A DNA stretch of 64,000 bases from Laetiporus sulphureus 93-53 (Eukaryota > Basidiomycota > Agaricomycetes > Polyporales > Laetiporaceae): contig NW_024468511.1 in NCBI RefSeq assembly GCF_001632365.1, positions 1,582,638 through 1,646,637 on the forward strand, in the 5' to 3' direction. Position 1 is the stretch's first letter; every line of letters starts with the position of its first letter. The position numbers and the translations under genes were made by a program. The notes under the pieces are model-generated. The model had not been told where the DNA came from. It searched no databases and saw only the letters and a list, made by a program, of their open reading frames with translations. Below, one piece after another: positions 37,871 through 47,705 of the stretch.

Positions 37871-37954
37871 ACGGACACGCATATACCCAGTAAAGAGGCG
37901 CATATACGCCTCAAAGAGGCGCATACAGGCCCTAAAGAGGCGCATACAGCCGCC
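37871..37954 (+). repeat. Four 21-nt direct repeats in the gag-like gene
   Basis: Units at 37871, 37892, 37913 and 37934. The last three begin AAAGAGGCGCATA, encoding K-E-A-H-x-x-x. The first is diverged (TDTHIPS). Confidence 0.8.
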
Positions 37955-38672
37955 AAGGAGGTCATCGATGCCTCTGAACAGGCAGGTACACCCGAAAAGA
38001 AGCTTTTTACGGTGGCGTGTCTGCGCTCCTCCAACCATGTTTAAGGACCAAGGTTTCGAGATTCCTCCGGCCGTCCTTAAGCTCGCGTCAGCGCAGATCC
38101 ACATCCCTTTGACGCTGGTTACTTCGAACGCTATTCGGAGAATGCACTTGGATCCGACTTCTCTCTGGACGAGGAAGTTGACTACGAATTCTGGCTCACG
38201 CGTAGATATCATCGACCTCGCCAGATGGCCCGAGGAAGAGTCCCTTCCTGTAGGGTTATTCACCGAGGCTTGGAAGAACCTGCTGAAAGTCTATCGGAAG
38301 CTTGCGGACAAGGAGATCATTGAGCTATTCCAGACTCATTATGACTACATCACATCTCTGCTGCACTTTTACAGGGTTTACAAGGCCATCCTTCGGTTCG
38401 ACTGTGAGGTGCGTCGAACATGGATGAACGAGCCTTCAACCTTCTCTCCCGAGGATGCGAAGTACCAAAACTGCCTGGAGAAGATCCAGGTGGAGATGAT
38501 GCGGGAGGGCTACGGTGCGGAGCCATATGGCACGTGTGACTCCTCTAACAGGTTCCGCCCATATCCTCGCAGTGAAGGCCACACTCGTAACGGAGGTAAA
38601 CGTGCACCCGAGCGCTCCAAGCCCTTTCGCGAGGGCAAATGACTCACGTCCTCAGAGTCGCTTTGCCTCTTA

Positions 38673-38886
38673 CAGTGACCCACAAAACTGTTGATAAGAT
38701 TGCTCACTTCGACTTGTATAGTGAATATCTCCTCAACCAATGAGTCAACTACATTGTATAAGAACTCATTGGAAAGCGTATCATCATGGCTTTCCAATGC
38801 AGTCTTAATCATATTTTTATCATATTTTGATCCCAAGATATTTACTAATCTTCGAGGGTTACTCTTATCAACAGTTTTGTGGCACA
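38673..38886 (+). repeat. Left terminal inverted repeat of the mariner element
   Basis: Pairs with 40068-40281. Its outer end carries ACAAAACTGTTGATAAGA (from 38682). Its inner end carries the same word inverted (ending at 38880). Each arm therefore holds two likely transposase-binding sites facing each other. Confidence 0.9.
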
Positions 38887-38913
38887 TATCCAGGTTCTAC
38901 AAAACTTGTACTT

Positions 38914-39933
38914 TCAGTACTTGGTATAGCCTCCCTTTGCCTTCACCACTGCATGCACCCTCCTTGGCATACTTTCAATCAGATTCTGACACACTTCCTT
39001 CCCAATAGCCTCCCATTCCTTCTCCACCCTTTTCCACAACTCAGTAATTTCGTTTGGTGGCTCCTGATACTCTGCAAGCTTCCTTTTGAGATGACCCCAC
39101 AGATGCTCTATGGGATTGAGATCTGGGGATTGAGAGGGCCATATCATAGTGTTGAAATCATGGTCTTTGAACCAATCCTTGGCCTTCTTGCTGGTGTGCT
39201 TGGGGTCATTGTCTTGCTGAAACACCACATCCTCCACAGTTTTGCCCCAATTCTCCAGGCTATTCTGCAGCTCATCCTCCAGAATGCTGACATAAAGGTC
39301 TGCATCCATCCTGCCATCAATCTTGCAGGCATACCCCACACCATCCCAGCCCATACAGCCCCACATCATCAAGGATCCACCTCCAAACTTCTGAATCCCT
39401 TCCACCAACCTATCACTGAGGCTCTCCCCTGGCTTCTTCCACACCCATTTCCTTCCATCTAATCCCATCCTGTTAATCTTTGTCTCATCTGACCATACCA
39501 CCCTTCTTCAGTCCTCCACAGTCCAATATTGGCGAGCCAAAGCGAAGTCCATCCTCTCCTTTCGATGCCTTGCAGTGAGTAAAGGCCTTTTGCGCTTTAC
39601 TACAGCCTTCATTCCTGCCTTCTTCAATCCTCTTCGCACTGTCTCTGCATTGACGACCCTCCCAGTAACATCTCCAAGAGCTCTGGCCACAGCAGGAGAT
39701 GTGGTAGCCTTGCCAGTCCCAATAAGTTGAGTAGCATAGCAAAGATTGGCAGTAGAAAGAAGGAAAGGTTGTCCTCCTTTGGCCTTAGAAATGGTGGGAC
39801 AGTGTGTGGAGTGTAGTTTACTGATGGTAGAGTAGTGTAGACCAGTCAAAGCTTCAATTTCTCGAAGAGATTTGCCATTCTGAAGCAAAGCGATGACATG
39901 GTTGACAGTTTCAGTAGCAACAGCTTTTGGCAT
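38914..39933 (-). pseudogene. Tc1/mariner transposase, single nonsense codon
   Basis: A 339-residue cut-and-paste transposase from the ATG at 39933 to the stop at 38914-38916. The amino third has helix-turn-helix DNA-binding features (LLQNGKSLREIEALTGLHYSTISKLH; AVARALGDVTGRVVNAETVRRGLKKAG). The DDE catalytic triad is complete: Asp in WSDETK, Asp in FQQDNDPKH, and Glu in SPDLNPIEHLW, spaced DD34E. The one defect is an in-frame TGA at 39508-39510, two residues before RRVVWSDETK, where relatives have Trp; a single G-to-A change explains it. The frame is otherwise open. An alternative ATG at 39984 adds 17 residues. This copy is inactive unless the stop is read through. Confidence 0.93.
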
Positions 39934-40067
39934 GATGTTGGTTGAGTGTGAAGAGTTGTGTATGGCTGTTTGTACATTGTTCATGTTGAAACATGAACAT
40001 CAATCAATATTCACACAAAGAACCCTGTCAACACATCAAGAATCACAATTTTCTGAGAACTTGTGTG

Positions 40068-40281
40068 TGTGCCACAAAACTGTTGATAAGAGTGACCCTC
40101 AAAGATTAGTAAATATCTTGGGATGAAAATGTGATAAAAATATAACCAAAACTGTGTTAGAAAGCCATGATGATACGCTTTCCAATGAGTTCTTATACAA
40201 TGTAGTTGACCCATTGGTTGGGAAGATACTCATTATACAAGTCGAAGTGAGCAATCTTATCAACAGTTTTGTAGGTCACTG
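40068..40281 (-). repeat. Right terminal inverted repeat of the mariner element
   Basis: Reverse complement of 38673-38886, with the same paired inner and outer ACAAAACTGTTGATAAGA words. Confidence 0.9.
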
Positions 40282-40314
40282 TATGTGCGAGGACCAGACA
40301 CTGCGCTTCAGCAT

Positions 40315-40869
40315 AGGACCTCCGCTAATCCTCCAAGAGCCTAGATCCCCGAGACCCCCCCAAGGGGCGGTCTCCGGTGTGAAATGTTCGATGTCAATAC
40401 CCCAAATCTGACCTCCTGCGGTCAAAAATGTTGGATCGAAAGAGACCCTATATGAGAACATTGCGGGCTCAGGTTCGATCCTGCCTGACCCCACTTGCAT
40501 CCTCTGATGATGGGTGCCGACCCTGCTGGGAAACCATAATATTAAACTAACTGTAGAAGATACTTATATAATATACTTATATTATACTACATACTAAGTA
40601 ACACTACTACCAATTGACTTGTCACACAGCGAGATTTTTTCTATGATTGTTTTACGAGTTTTATGATTTCTTATGCTTTGTTACGATTTGTTACGATTTT
40701 TACGATTTTGACGATGTTTACAATTTTTTGGAGGTTTGATCCCAAATCGACCCCAGATTATGCCCTTTTGGGAGGAGGTTCGATTTAAAATAGCCCACTT
40801 TGGACTGTTTTTGACACCCCATATCGAACTCTAGCAGGATCGAGGCTCTTGGGGATTAGCGGGGGTCCT
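40315..40869. mobile_element. hAT-like MITE, 555 bp
   Basis: The ends AGGACCTCCGCTAATCC (left) and AGGACCCCCGCTAATCC (right, inverted) start a terminal inverted repeat of about 33 bp. It is flanked by a perfect 8-bp duplication TTCAGCAT at 40307-40314 and 40870-40877. No coding capacity; AT-rich interior with ACGATTT-type words at 40.66-40.72 kb. An 8-bp duplication is typical of hAT; Merlin and P elements also make about 8 bp, so the superfamily is inferred. Confidence 0.85.
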
Positions 40870-41053
40870 TTCAGCATGCTCGCAAACGACTACTCGTGAT
40901 GGCTGCCCGATCATCAGCATCTTCATCGACAAGCGGTTGCTCATTGATGCCAGTCACCAGGAACTGTGCATCATATGGAACCTCACCGGCACCTGCTCCC
41001 GTCGCTGCCCAAAAGGTACCCCTCATCACTGCTCCTTCTGCGGTTCTTAAGAG

Positions 41054-43117
41054 CATTATGCTGGCTTTTCAACCTGTTTGCATCCCTAATCGCATTGTAA
41101 CACCATACGATGCCGACACCTTCGAGGCTATTCTGCAGTGCCATAATCTTCTTGATCGATACCTGTTCCTACTACATAAGATCCGCTACAATTTTCCCAT
41201 TGGTGATTTTGCTCCTCTACTTCACTCCTTCACACCAGATAACCATAACTACACACTGCAACATCCTCTCACCATCGATGCATATATCCAGGAAGAACTT
41301 GATGCTGGTCGCTTCTCTGGACCGTTCTCACAAGCTGAAATTGAGTACCAACTCAGAGCTTGTTTCCGTTCCTCACCACTTGCCATCGTCGAGAAGGCCA
41401 GCTCCCCGGAAAAGTTTCGTGTTGTGGGGAACTTGTCCTTCAAGGACGAGACTGGCATATCGATAAATGATTAAATTGACTCAGACAAGTTTCAGACTAG
41501 CTGGGCTACAGCTACCCAAATTGCAGAAATAGTAAGTGATTCCTTTCTATGCATTATTCACGTTCTTTTCCATCCGTTCGCACTACATGTCCATGTTCAT
41601 TCACCCTGTGTGTTCCGTTCATTATACTGCACCCCATTTGTCTATACTGCACTCCATTCATTTATGTATCATCCCCACATCATCGTCTGGAGTGGCGTTC
41701 TGCTTGCTTGCTTGCTCTTTGTCAGAGCTTTGTGCGTCCGTTCAGAGCATGTCTCCACACCATTCACTCGTCCGCACTGCCCTTGTCAGTCGTCATCTGC
41801 TGAGGTTCATTCAATGGCACACCTGTCGTTAGGCATGTATATGCCTTGTTTCTTTGCCGCTGTCATGCACGTGCTGTTCATTCAGCCCGTGCTGACATTG
41901 TTCATCGTGCCTTGTAGGTCGCTACTGCACCAGATGGTGCCCAGGTCATGACTGTAGACATTGAGGCAGCATTTCGTGCATCTCCTGTGTGGCCACCACA
42001 CAAGCGTTTCATCATCGTGCGACACAACGACATATTCTACATCGATCATTGTTTGCCTTTTGGCATATCCTCCACCACCAGTGTGCAGGGCGAGCCCACC
42101 GATGCCATCATAGACATCCTCACTTGTGAGAGTGTTAAGCCCACTGGGAAGTGGGTTAATGACTTCTTCTCGTTTTGTTTTCCATCCAGTGGCGGGTGGG
42201 TTAATGAGGTTATGGTGCCCTATTCCTACCCATATGATTTAAACACCATCCTGCATATTACCGCCTCTCTCGGTGTTCTGTGGCATACTGAGAAGAAGCT
42301 GTGTGATTATGAGTTCATGCGTGTTTACTTCAGTTTTTTGTGGGACTTACCTGAGCGTTCCGTCTCTCTTCCCGAAATAAAGTGTATCAAGTATCTAACA
42401 AAATTACAGTCCTTCGTCGCAGGTGCCGAATGCGGCCATGTCATGCAGCATGACTTCATGAGCATCAACGGCACACTGTCACACATTACCTTCATTTTTC
42501 CGCATGGCCAGGCCTATCTACTGAACCTATGCATGTTCATATCGTCTTTCCCTAACCGCTTCACTATGCAGTACCCCCCACACTCCATCATGTCAGACCT
42601 GCATTGGTGGCTTTCCATTCTGGCATCACCTTCACCACCTCGATCACTGCGCCCTCAGAGTGAGACCCAAGATCTCAGAATCTGGGTCGACGCGTCTACC
42701 GACTGGGGTATTGGCCTCATCATAGGCTCGAGCCAGGCAGCGTGGTGCTGGATCCCTGACCAGAAGAGAGATGGGCATAACATCGGGTGAGCTGAAATGA
42801 TCGTGCTTGAGTTCGCAGTACATGTGGTCGATGGCCTCAGTTACCAGGACACAGTTATCCTCATTCGCAGTGACAATACTGGCATTATCGACACATACAA
42901 ATGCGGCCATGGTCGCAATTGGCATATCAATGAGTCTATTCGTCATGTCGACATCATAGCTATAGCCTTGAATCTAGTATTTCTGCCCTCTTATGTCAAT
43001 ACCAAAGACAACTTGGCCGACCCAGTCTCTCGCAGTGTACCAGACGCCAAGTTGTCTCATCTTCCGAAACCGTTTGAGCTCTCAGCAGAGCTTCAACCAT
43101 TCCTGATTTATGTCTAG
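41054..43117 (+). pseudogene. DIRS reverse transcriptase / RNase H, inactivated
   Basis: The N-terminal part runs to KFRVVGNLSFKDETGISIND, then a TAA at 41472-41474. An intron-like segment (41532-41917) precedes VMTVDIEAAFRASPVWPPHKRFIIV, the first catalytic Asp motif of DIRS polymerases. CLPFGISSTTSVQGE corresponds to the LPFG motif. The normally KWVDDF active site reads KWVNDFF (AAT at 42158-42160), so a catalytic Asp is lost. The RNase H-like part (LRIWVDASTDWGIGLIIG .. ILIRSDNTGIIDTYKCG) is broken by TGA at 42788-42790, where relatives have Trp. It ends at 43117. A second in-frame change sits in SSTT, where related elements have a longer loop. Confidence 0.88.
41532..41917 (+). other. Putative spliceosomal intron inside the reverse transcriptase
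   Basis: GTAAGTGA at the start and CTTGTAG at the end. Removal joins ..QIAEI to VATAPDG in one frame, matching the family's continuous QVAEIVA.. segment. The 386-nt interior is rich in stops and pyrimidines. Confidence 0.65.
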
Positions 43118-43199
43118 TACGACTTCGTGCCCAGCACCTGCATGTGCAGGTGCAATGATGCGAGGTGAGGATTCGTTCAGTGAACTAGCCACTCGGCGG

Positions 43200-44391
43200 G
43201 CTAATCCTCAACCACGTACCTTGACATTGCGAATTTCAAAACAGGCCCAGAAGCCTAAACCAGGATATTCCATTGCTTCTTCACCACTCTGTCCCGACGT
43301 ACCTGCCGCACAACATCTCGTTCTATGGTGCACTCCGTATAGCATCAAGCAACAATCTCGATTCGCATCGTCTCTGTCACCCAAGCATTCGTCCACCCTT
43401 TTCAGCTGCTTATTGTCTTCCGTCAAACAGAAAACTCGCTCCAACTACAGTGCGGGACTACTATGTTTTAACCAATTCTGCGACTCGAATGCCCGCTCCT
43501 GAGTACCTTCTTGCAGCCTTCCTCGTCAAGTGGCAAGGCCGAACTGCATGTTCTACTGTCAACACCTGGTTGGCAGGCCTTCATTTCTGGCATACGATTA
43601 ATGGAGCACCTTGGCTCAGAGATGACATAGTGAAGACAGCGTGCAAAGCCATCAGTAAGTCTGTGCCAGCAACTTCTCATCACTCCAAGCGACGTATTAC
43701 GCTTGAACACATGCATGCATTGTGCAATGGTTTAGACCTTTTAAACACCTTCGATGTGGCGGTGTACGCGTGTACATGCATAGCCTTTTAGAGCATCTGT
43801 TGTCTTGATGAGGTCGTCGTACTCAGTGCCACCTCATTCGATCCTAGGTGACACGTCTCTCGGGGATAGCAACTCACTTTTTGCTCTTTGCCTGGTGGAT
43901 CTCGTTATGCAACTCTAGTTACTCTACATATACCGTGGACGAAAACTACACATGCGGACGGCGCAGACATCGTAATTTCTGACATTGCAGATCCAACAAA
44001 CCTGCTTATTGCTCTTCATCATCAGCTTTCCGCAAACACTTCCATTCCATCATCTGCCCCATTCTTCGCCTTCGAAACCAACGATGGCAACTGGTCCCCT
44101 ATGACACGGCCCTGGTTCATTGATCATTGCAACACCATCTGAATCTCGGCTGGTCTGTGTTCTTTGACCGGACATTCATTCCGTATCGGTGGTGCAACTG
44201 AACTGCTGCTCCGTGGCATGCCGCCGGATGTCATTGCTGTGCAAGGGCGGTGGAAGTCGCATGCCTTCCTAGATTACTGGCATTGTATCAAGCAAATTCT
44301 TCCTCTTTTCATTACGAACTCATTTGATTGTTCTCACGTAGATCTCATCTGGACCTCTGTAGCAAAGTTTCGTGTGAAGTACTCTCGTTAG
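43200..44391 (+). pseudogene. DIRS tyrosine recombinase, inactivated
   Basis: The phage-integrase-type recombinase that inserts DIRS DNA circles. The amino-terminal core-binding part (KTRSNYSAGLLCFNQFCDSN .. TWLAGLHFWHTINGAPW) has a frameshift near 43480-43500. The catalytic part retains the HxxR box in TGHSFRIGGATELLLRG and a Tyr in SHAFLDYWH as the likely nucleophile. Defects: TAG at 43789-43791 and TGA at 44140-44142, both at conserved Trp positions. The first catalytic Arg (CCRLGE in relatives as I recall them) reads CCLDE, with a TGT codon at 43801-43803. A further stop lies near 43850. The frame ends at 44391. Nothing here could be active. Confidence 0.85.
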
Positions 44392-44967
44392 AGTGCCTGG
44401 TACTCGTGTATCACTGTATTCTACTGTATCAAACCAGCTGTTGCGCTGATTTTTCCAGCGACTCGGTGTGGGGGAGTCATAGTGTCGAAGGTGGCATGAC
44501 TGTTGTGGGTCGGGTGGTGTAGTCATGCCTCCCTCATCAGGCAGCTACACAGGTGCTGTATGCTCGAGAGTTTCAGCCCAAACGCGCTCGGAAGCCCTGG
44601 ATCGTCAGCCAGCGAATCAGGAGCCTGGCCATATTGCCAGGACCCCGGACACTCGCTATCGAGACCCCGAGCACCGCCCCTCGCGTGGATGCGTTCGCCC
44701 GGCCGAACCCTCTCCCCCCAACACACCGTCGTAGCACTTAACATCGCCCGGCTCACTCTTCCTTACCTCGCAAGCAACCGCTCAGCTTAGGAAGCCATCG
44801 TTGCTTCCACGTGGGCGCCTAAATGCGCGTTCGTCGGGAACGAGTTCCGCAAGTGAAAGGATCATTACATTCACGATTATATTGTACAACAAAAGATTGC
44901 ATACGAGCAGGGAGAGGCAGCGCCAGCCACATGCAACGCAGGCCAACACACTTCATTTTCCATCACC
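44392..44967. other. Right flank of the DIRS element; no gene
   Basis: Probably holds the 3' end of the retroelement, whose boundary I cannot place. A local GAAGC..GCTTCC inverted repeat lies near 44795. The last part overlaps the 3' untranslated region of the following minus-strand gene. Confidence 0.4.
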
Positions 44968-46213
44968 TCAAGCAGCAGAACCCGAGGACTCCTCCAGCAA
45001 CGAGCACCTTCCAACGCACACATACTCGCCCTCCGGACCCCAGCTACCCATCTCGCATATCTGTATCTCATCCACCTCCCACGCGCCAAAGTCCACGCCC
45101 ACGGGCTTCCGCCCCTGAGTCTGCTCGTCCGTGCTGGCCGTCTCGATCGATACCGCCTGCAGTGCGGCGGAGCGGAGGATGGAAGGGTAGGAGAACGGCT
45201 GGCGCATCCTCGTGCGTGGCTTGCGGTAGACGGTGTTGAGCACCGTGCAGTGTAGCTGCACGAGCGCCATGAGCGGCATCCCGGACTTGTCATGGGGGAA
45301 ACTTGGCTTACCTTCAAAGGTCCCGGTCGGCCCTCATCCACAACGAGCCCTGCCTTCTTAAAAGCCTTGTGCACGAAATCTATCATGCCCCGCGTCAATT
45401 CGCGCAGCCCGATGCAAATGCGAGTACCACTAACTAGCGACCCTCTTCAACCGTTGTGTGTTATCACCTTCGTCCGACGGCCCAACCCACATGACGTGCG
45501 CCTGTTCGAGGTCGCGCCTGTTCGGCTTCATGATGTCCACGTTGCGCAGCTCAACGCGTAGGTGCTCCTCACCCAGGAGCTCCATCACCTGCGGACGAAT
45601 TTCGTTCAGCAAAGCGATGGCGGACTGCAGCGTCCGTGGTCGGGGCGGCGCCTTCACAGATGATCCTTCTTCAGGCGCGGGGGACTCTGTGCTTGAAGAG
45701 GAGGTGGATTCAAGGTCGAGCGACATGACGCCGAGGGTGAAGTGTAGTCTGCGAGCGGGGATCACGATGGATTGATCAAGTCCTGGGATCGCAGGCTCTG
45801 CATCGAGGAGTGCACCTGTGAAGGATGACATGGTCTCTCTGAGGGCGACATGGTGTCCCTATGAAAGGATAATTGAACCTTGCAAAAAGGGTTACGATTG
45901 GAGCTCCTAAGACGCACCAGAGGCAAGGCTAAGACTAAGGACACGTACCACGTTCAGGCCTCTCTTAGCTCGCACACAGAGGAGATGACTAACAATGTGT
46001 CAGAGGCGGTTTTCGCGGCCTCTCCGCTTTCGCGTTTCCAACAAGGCGAGGAACGCTGCCTGGTTCTGCGTCCGCTCCTCCCGCGCCAATCCCACTAGGA
46101 TCGCCCACGGCATTGCCATTGAAGATGCCTCTTCCTCGCCCGCGCCCTCTCGCGCGTCCTGGCCCACCTCCCTGGTAGCCAGGATGCGTGGAGACGGCTC
46201 GAGTGCTGTTCAT
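44968..46213 (-). CDS. 2H phosphoesterase, AKAP7/ASCC1-like (2'-5' RNA ligase-like domain)
   Basis: Five exons (46213-45994, 45934-45918, 45858-45435, 45379-45312, 45255-44968) join in frame to 338 residues. The amino part is Gly/Arg-rich (GRARGRGRGRG), likely RNA-binding or disordered. The domain starts at THFLALPLGHH, partly encoded by a 17-nt exon. The two HxT catalytic motifs are LHFTLGVM (His118, Thr120) and LHCTVLNT (His245, Thr247), the second formed right after an intron. The layout equals the AKAP7-NLS/ASCC1 domain, which binds or cleaves 2'-5' linked or cyclic phosphate ends. ASCC1 relatives also carry a KH domain, which I do not see here. Likely nuclear or cytosolic. ATG 46213 is the first Met in frame with the Gly/Arg stretch. 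Confidence 0.88.
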
Positions 46214-46677
46214 GCTGAGGAGGAGTGGACGTGATCGTGTCCAGGACGAAAGCATCGGTGCACTAACCTCCGGGCCGGCTCGATGGACTTGGTATCCGGG
46301 CGTTGCCGGCGCCAGCCGAACGGCACGGCGAGTGGTGGCCTCACACTTGATGCAAAGCAATATTGTACTTACCAAATGTAAACTGAGGCCAACCTTTGCT
46401 GCTCTGTCGTCGAAATGTTCATAACCAGACGCAATCCGGATCATGTTCTCCACCAGCATCGACGACAGAAATCGTCAAAGACGGCGAAGATTATCATAAT
46501 TGATATTGATCGCGCAAGAGATATAGACGACACTGCCGCTACGCGACACAAACTTACAAAGACCAAGGCGGCAATCTGCTGTGGACTGGGCACGTCAGTT
46601 GTAGTTGCAAGAGCCAACACATTGATCATCAAAAGCATCGGCAAGTGTGCGCCTTTATAATCTGACCGTTTCGCAGG

Positions 46678-46860
46678 ATGTAGTGCATTCAGGGATTCCA
46701 ACAGACAGTTCGCACCAAAGATATCGATGAGCAACGACGTGAAGTGTATTCAGAGATTCATAGTTCGCACCAACGATGTCGATGAACGACGACATGTAGT
46801 GTATTCAGGGATTCCAACAGACAGTTCACACCAATATTTGATGAGGGACGACGTGCGAAG
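46678..46860 (+). repeat. Three imperfect tandem repeats of about 60 bp
   Basis: The units share GTGTATTCAGGGATTCCAAC, then CAGTTCGCACCAA, then GATGAGCAACGACGT. The middle unit has lost about 10 nt. They lie in the divergent intergenic region between the phosphoesterase and aspartic protease genes. Confidence 0.75.
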
Positions 46861-47705
46861 CTTACGCCCTCCTAGGCACGTTTAAAGCTCGCTTAACCGA
46901 GACGGAGAGTCCATACCGACCGAAACCAATGTTTATCGAGTCACGACCGGCAAAGCACCTGCGGTGACGTCCAATACGTGATGCGCGTCGCCGAGGGTCT
47001 GCCGGCCGTCAGTTCCGCATAGTCATGCCCGAGACGTGATCTCGTGGCATCAATGCCAAGCTAACGCCTCGAAAGTGTATTCCAGCAGCAACGAGCAAGT
47101 CGGCGCGCACAGCGGGCAGTGGAGATGGCAGATGACATGGCAGTTAGCTCTTTGTCCGATGTCAAAATAGAGCGTATGCGATCGTTGAGCCAATCAAGAT
47201 GGTTCCGCGCCGAGGATGAGAGGAGGTTGGAGTCCGGGGAGATGATGCCGATGCGAGAAGGGGTTGGGCTAGCCCGTAGGTTTGATGCACATAGCTCATG
47301 CTCTAGGCGAGCACGCGAATCCCAAAGCCCACGGAAATACGAGTCTATGAGCTCGTCGCCCATGCAAATGGCGGGCCAACTCTGAGAAAAAGAGCGGGCG
47401 AGGAGGAGAATGTGGGCAAGGACCGAGGGTGGCGGAGAGAAAGAGAGCGTGGGAGCAACGGATACGCGACGCGTCACGATTAGCGCCCGCCGCGGCGTTC
47501 CTGCTCAGATCTAGCTGCAGATCTGGCCATGGCCCACACAGGTCGTCCTCGGCCCTCGTCTCACCAATGCCGCCCTCCCACTCAACGTACAAAATCTATC
47601 TCCATCTCCATTGCCATCCCTCTCCTCTCCTCCCATCATCTCACCCACCAGATACCTCCCTTTACCCCGCTGTGACCGCTTGAGGCGGCACATTATACCG
47701 CACAT
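46861..47705. other. Intergenic region upstream of the aspartic protease
   Basis: A 138-codon minus frame (47061-47477) lacks motifs. The interval may contain a first exon with the protease signal peptide, which I could not locate. Confidence 0.35.

Larger units (their letters stand above)
38673..40281 (-). mobile_element. Tc1/mariner-type transposon with 214-bp terminal inverted repeats
   Basis: Begins and ends CAGTGACC.ACAAAACTG with a TA target duplication (38671-38672 and 40282-40283). It is 1609 bp and contains one transposase gene on the minus strand. The terminal repeats differ at only about 10 % of positions by eye, so the insertion is much younger than the decayed host retroelement. 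The site lies inside the gag zinc-knuckle codons. Confidence 0.95.
37484..41050 (+). pseudogene. DIRS gag-like gene, frameshifted and split by two transposons
   Basis: Starts at the ATG at 37484 (MPKGPQPLGISGKS). An acidic/basic amino part leads into four 7-residue repeats (KEAH units, 37871-37954). A frameshift near 38010-38040 then leads to a capsid-like helical part (GFEIPPAVLKLASAQIHIPLTLVT.., LFTEAWKNLLKVYRKLADKEIIELFQTHYDYI) that reads to the TGA at 38640-38642. Past the two insertions the same frame continues with a CCHC knuckle and a second Cys/His cluster (CIIWNLTGTC..C..HHCSFCG), and stops at TAA 41048-41050. Knuckle positions: Cys at 38664, Cys at 40284, His at 40299, Cys at 40877-40879, with spacing C-x2-C-x4-H-x4-C. 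The product is expected to package element RNA. It is inactive here. Confidence 0.8.
37328..44391 (+). mobile_element. Degraded DIRS-type (tyrosine-recombinase) retrotransposon with nested insertions
   Basis: Gag-like protein with zinc knuckle, reverse transcriptase/RNase H and tyrosine recombinase lie in this order on one strand, which is the DIRS arrangement. No integrase of the DDE type is seen. Two DNA transposons (38673-40281 and 40315-40869) interrupt the gag gene; without them and the duplicated target sites the coding part is about 4.9 kb. All three genes carry stops, frameshifts or active-site changes. Terminal repeats and the internal complementary region expected of DIRS elements were not identified, so the outer borders are approximate. 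Confidence 0.85.

Noticed and set aside
40455..40480. GGTTCGATCC, a possible tRNA T-loop
   Set aside because: No cloverleaf forms and the site is inside the MITE.
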